64,000 nt of DNA from Tsuneonella rigui (GTDB lineage Bacteria; Pseudomonadota; Alphaproteobacteria; Sphingomonadales; Sphingomonadaceae). Where the stretch lies: NCBI RefSeq assembly GCF_003958625.1, contig NZ_RSEL01000024.1, positions 106,650-170,649 of the forward strand, given 5' to 3'. A program made the position numbers and the translations under genes. Shown here piece by piece: positions 63,278 to 64,000 of the stretch; position 1 is the stretch's first letter; every line of letters starts with the position of its first letter. The notes beneath the pieces are model-generated. The model had not been told where the DNA came from. It was given only the letters and a program-made list of their open reading frames with translations, and ran no database searches.

Positions 63278-64000
63278 TTAGGGCTGAGGCCGAATTACCA
63301 GAGTCGGCTTCGGCTGAATGCTGATCAGAAGCTGACAGTCCGTAACCGGCCCAAGACGTGACATTCAGCTTGTTTGTTGAGAAGTCCAAGTAGCCCATCG
63401 TCAATCGCCACGTAATATTTCATGCAAAAGGAAATTCGGCGCGCGGGGATTACGGGGACGCGACCACGGTTTAATCATGTTGCGCAAATTTCGGCGGGCA
63501 TGTGACGAGTCGCATCCCTGCCGAGCGGCGGCGTCTTGATATCAGCCATTGTAGAGACTTGACGGTAGAATCGGGTTGAAGTCGAGCAAACGGTGCAAAA
63601 AAATTTTGCGCCTAGCTTTGGCGAGTTAAGTACTCTCATATTTCGCCCCGGGGGTGCGAGCAGACCTGAATGGAACCGCCACTGATGAACGCGTCAACCT
63701 CCACACCACGTCCCCCGGGGGGTGGGTAGGCGATCGTCGAGACGTCTGTCAGTTTTGTCAGTGCAGCGGGACTCGACTGTAATGAGACGTTGCGAGGCCG
63801 CGTGCGGACCTCGCGGATGACGAGTGGTTCAAGTTTGGTCAATCCGATCGACAAGCCGCATCCTGCCAGGTCGATGGTATAGATTGTAGCGGTGGATGTT
63901 TGGCAAGGTCGTGTTCGCTGCGGGCCGCCGGGAAGCGCTGCAAATCGGATCGGAAAGTGGTAACCAGTGTGGGAACCAGTGCAACTGGAGGTCAAAAAAA
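63278..64000. other. Gene-poor stretch at the right edge
   Basis: About 720 bases, noticeably richer in A and T than the rest. There is an inverted repeat GGTGCAAAA-AAA-TTTTGCGCC at 63592-63612, which could end a transcript or bind a regulator, and poly-C/poly-G runs. An open frame of 119 codons on the minus strand (63995-63636) has no clear protein character. The last bases show short direct repeats of AACCAGTG. I make no gene call. Confidence 0.45.

Noticed and set aside
63636..63995. 119-codon minus-strand frame
   Set aside because: No ribosome binding site, no domain, and odd composition; not enough to call a gene.
63959..64000. Phage attachment site or integrase leader suggested by AACCAGTG direct repeats
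   Set aside because: Repeats are only 8 bases, no integrase is inside the window, and no tRNA end is nearby.

Overview
This is a 64 kb stretch of a GC-rich alphaproteobacterial chromosome, most probably from the order Sphingomonadales (Erythrobacter, Novosphingobium or Sphingomonas type). The evidence is a circularly permuted two-piece tmRNA with the tag ANDNEALALAA, TonB-dependent receptors, REP palindromes of the kind common in sphingomonads, a bacterial alternative oxidase, glycine-zipper surface proteins and many alphaproteobacterial housekeeping genes. Genes are tightly packed, with many 4-base start/stop overlaps, and both strands are used. I see no insertion sequence, prophage, CRISPR array or rRNA operon.

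Layout. 0-3.4 kb: the end of a possible IalB-like gene, an outer-membrane beta-barrel, rlmN and two tandem glycine-zipper proteins. 3.4-7.8 kb: pterin-type reductase, cytochrome b561, Tat-type molybdopterin lipoprotein, cyclopropane fatty-acid synthase and a PhyH dioxygenase. 7.8-11.2 kb: a DUF1801 gene, argG, then about 0.9 kb without a credible gene, then rlpA and a small membrane protein. That gene-free stretch carries a run of hairpins capped by cUUCGg loops and ends in a 12-bp hairpin. I read it as a large structured RNA. It is preceded by DnaA-box-like sites. 11.2-18 kb: a helix-turn-helix protein with some terminase small subunit character, a GFA-family protein, a DUF4209/HEPN-like gene of foreign composition, and uvrA. 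18-25.8 kb: small proteins, an M13 peptidase, then an overlapping set (YcgG family, DUF1989, ATP-grasp, thpR) and an M3 peptidase. 25.8-30.6 kb: the btuB-btuF-btuC-btuD vitamin B12 operon behind a cobalamin riboswitch, with a REP pair forming the N-terminus of BtuF. 30.7-42.2 kb: a SleB-type hydrolase, tmRNA, mscL, lemA with two TPM proteins, NUDIX, SDR, pspC, recF, ubiK, tspO, tlyA and an S9 peptidase. 42.2-42.7 kb: a structured leader, an 18-codon ORF with a perfect ribosome binding site, a terminator and a REP pair. 42.7-46.6 kb: ilvE, then a type III polyketide synthase with its methyltransferase and flavoprotein. 46.7-54.8 kb: nadE-pncC, topoisomerase IB, a YghU-type GST, tRNA-Gln, a nitronate monooxygenase-like enzyme, an AraC regulator and chrA. 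54.9-59.4 kb: a TonB receptor with YezD (DUF2292) and an Rrf2 regulator, then glucokinase. 59.4-63.3 kb: alternative oxidase, a single receiver domain, DUF1971 and a 46-residue protein, all divergent from a heme-PAS FixL/FixJ pair. The last 0.7 kb has no convincing gene.

How the parts fit together. Three units stand out. The B12 uptake operon is controlled by its own riboswitch. The FixLJ/alternative oxidase locus looks like an oxygen- or NO-responsive respiratory switch with a possible FixT-like brake. The type III PKS trio probably makes a methylated, oxidised aromatic lipid. The best candidates for something undescribed are the UUCG-hairpin RNA near 9.6-10.1 kb and the small structured transcript near 42.4 kb.
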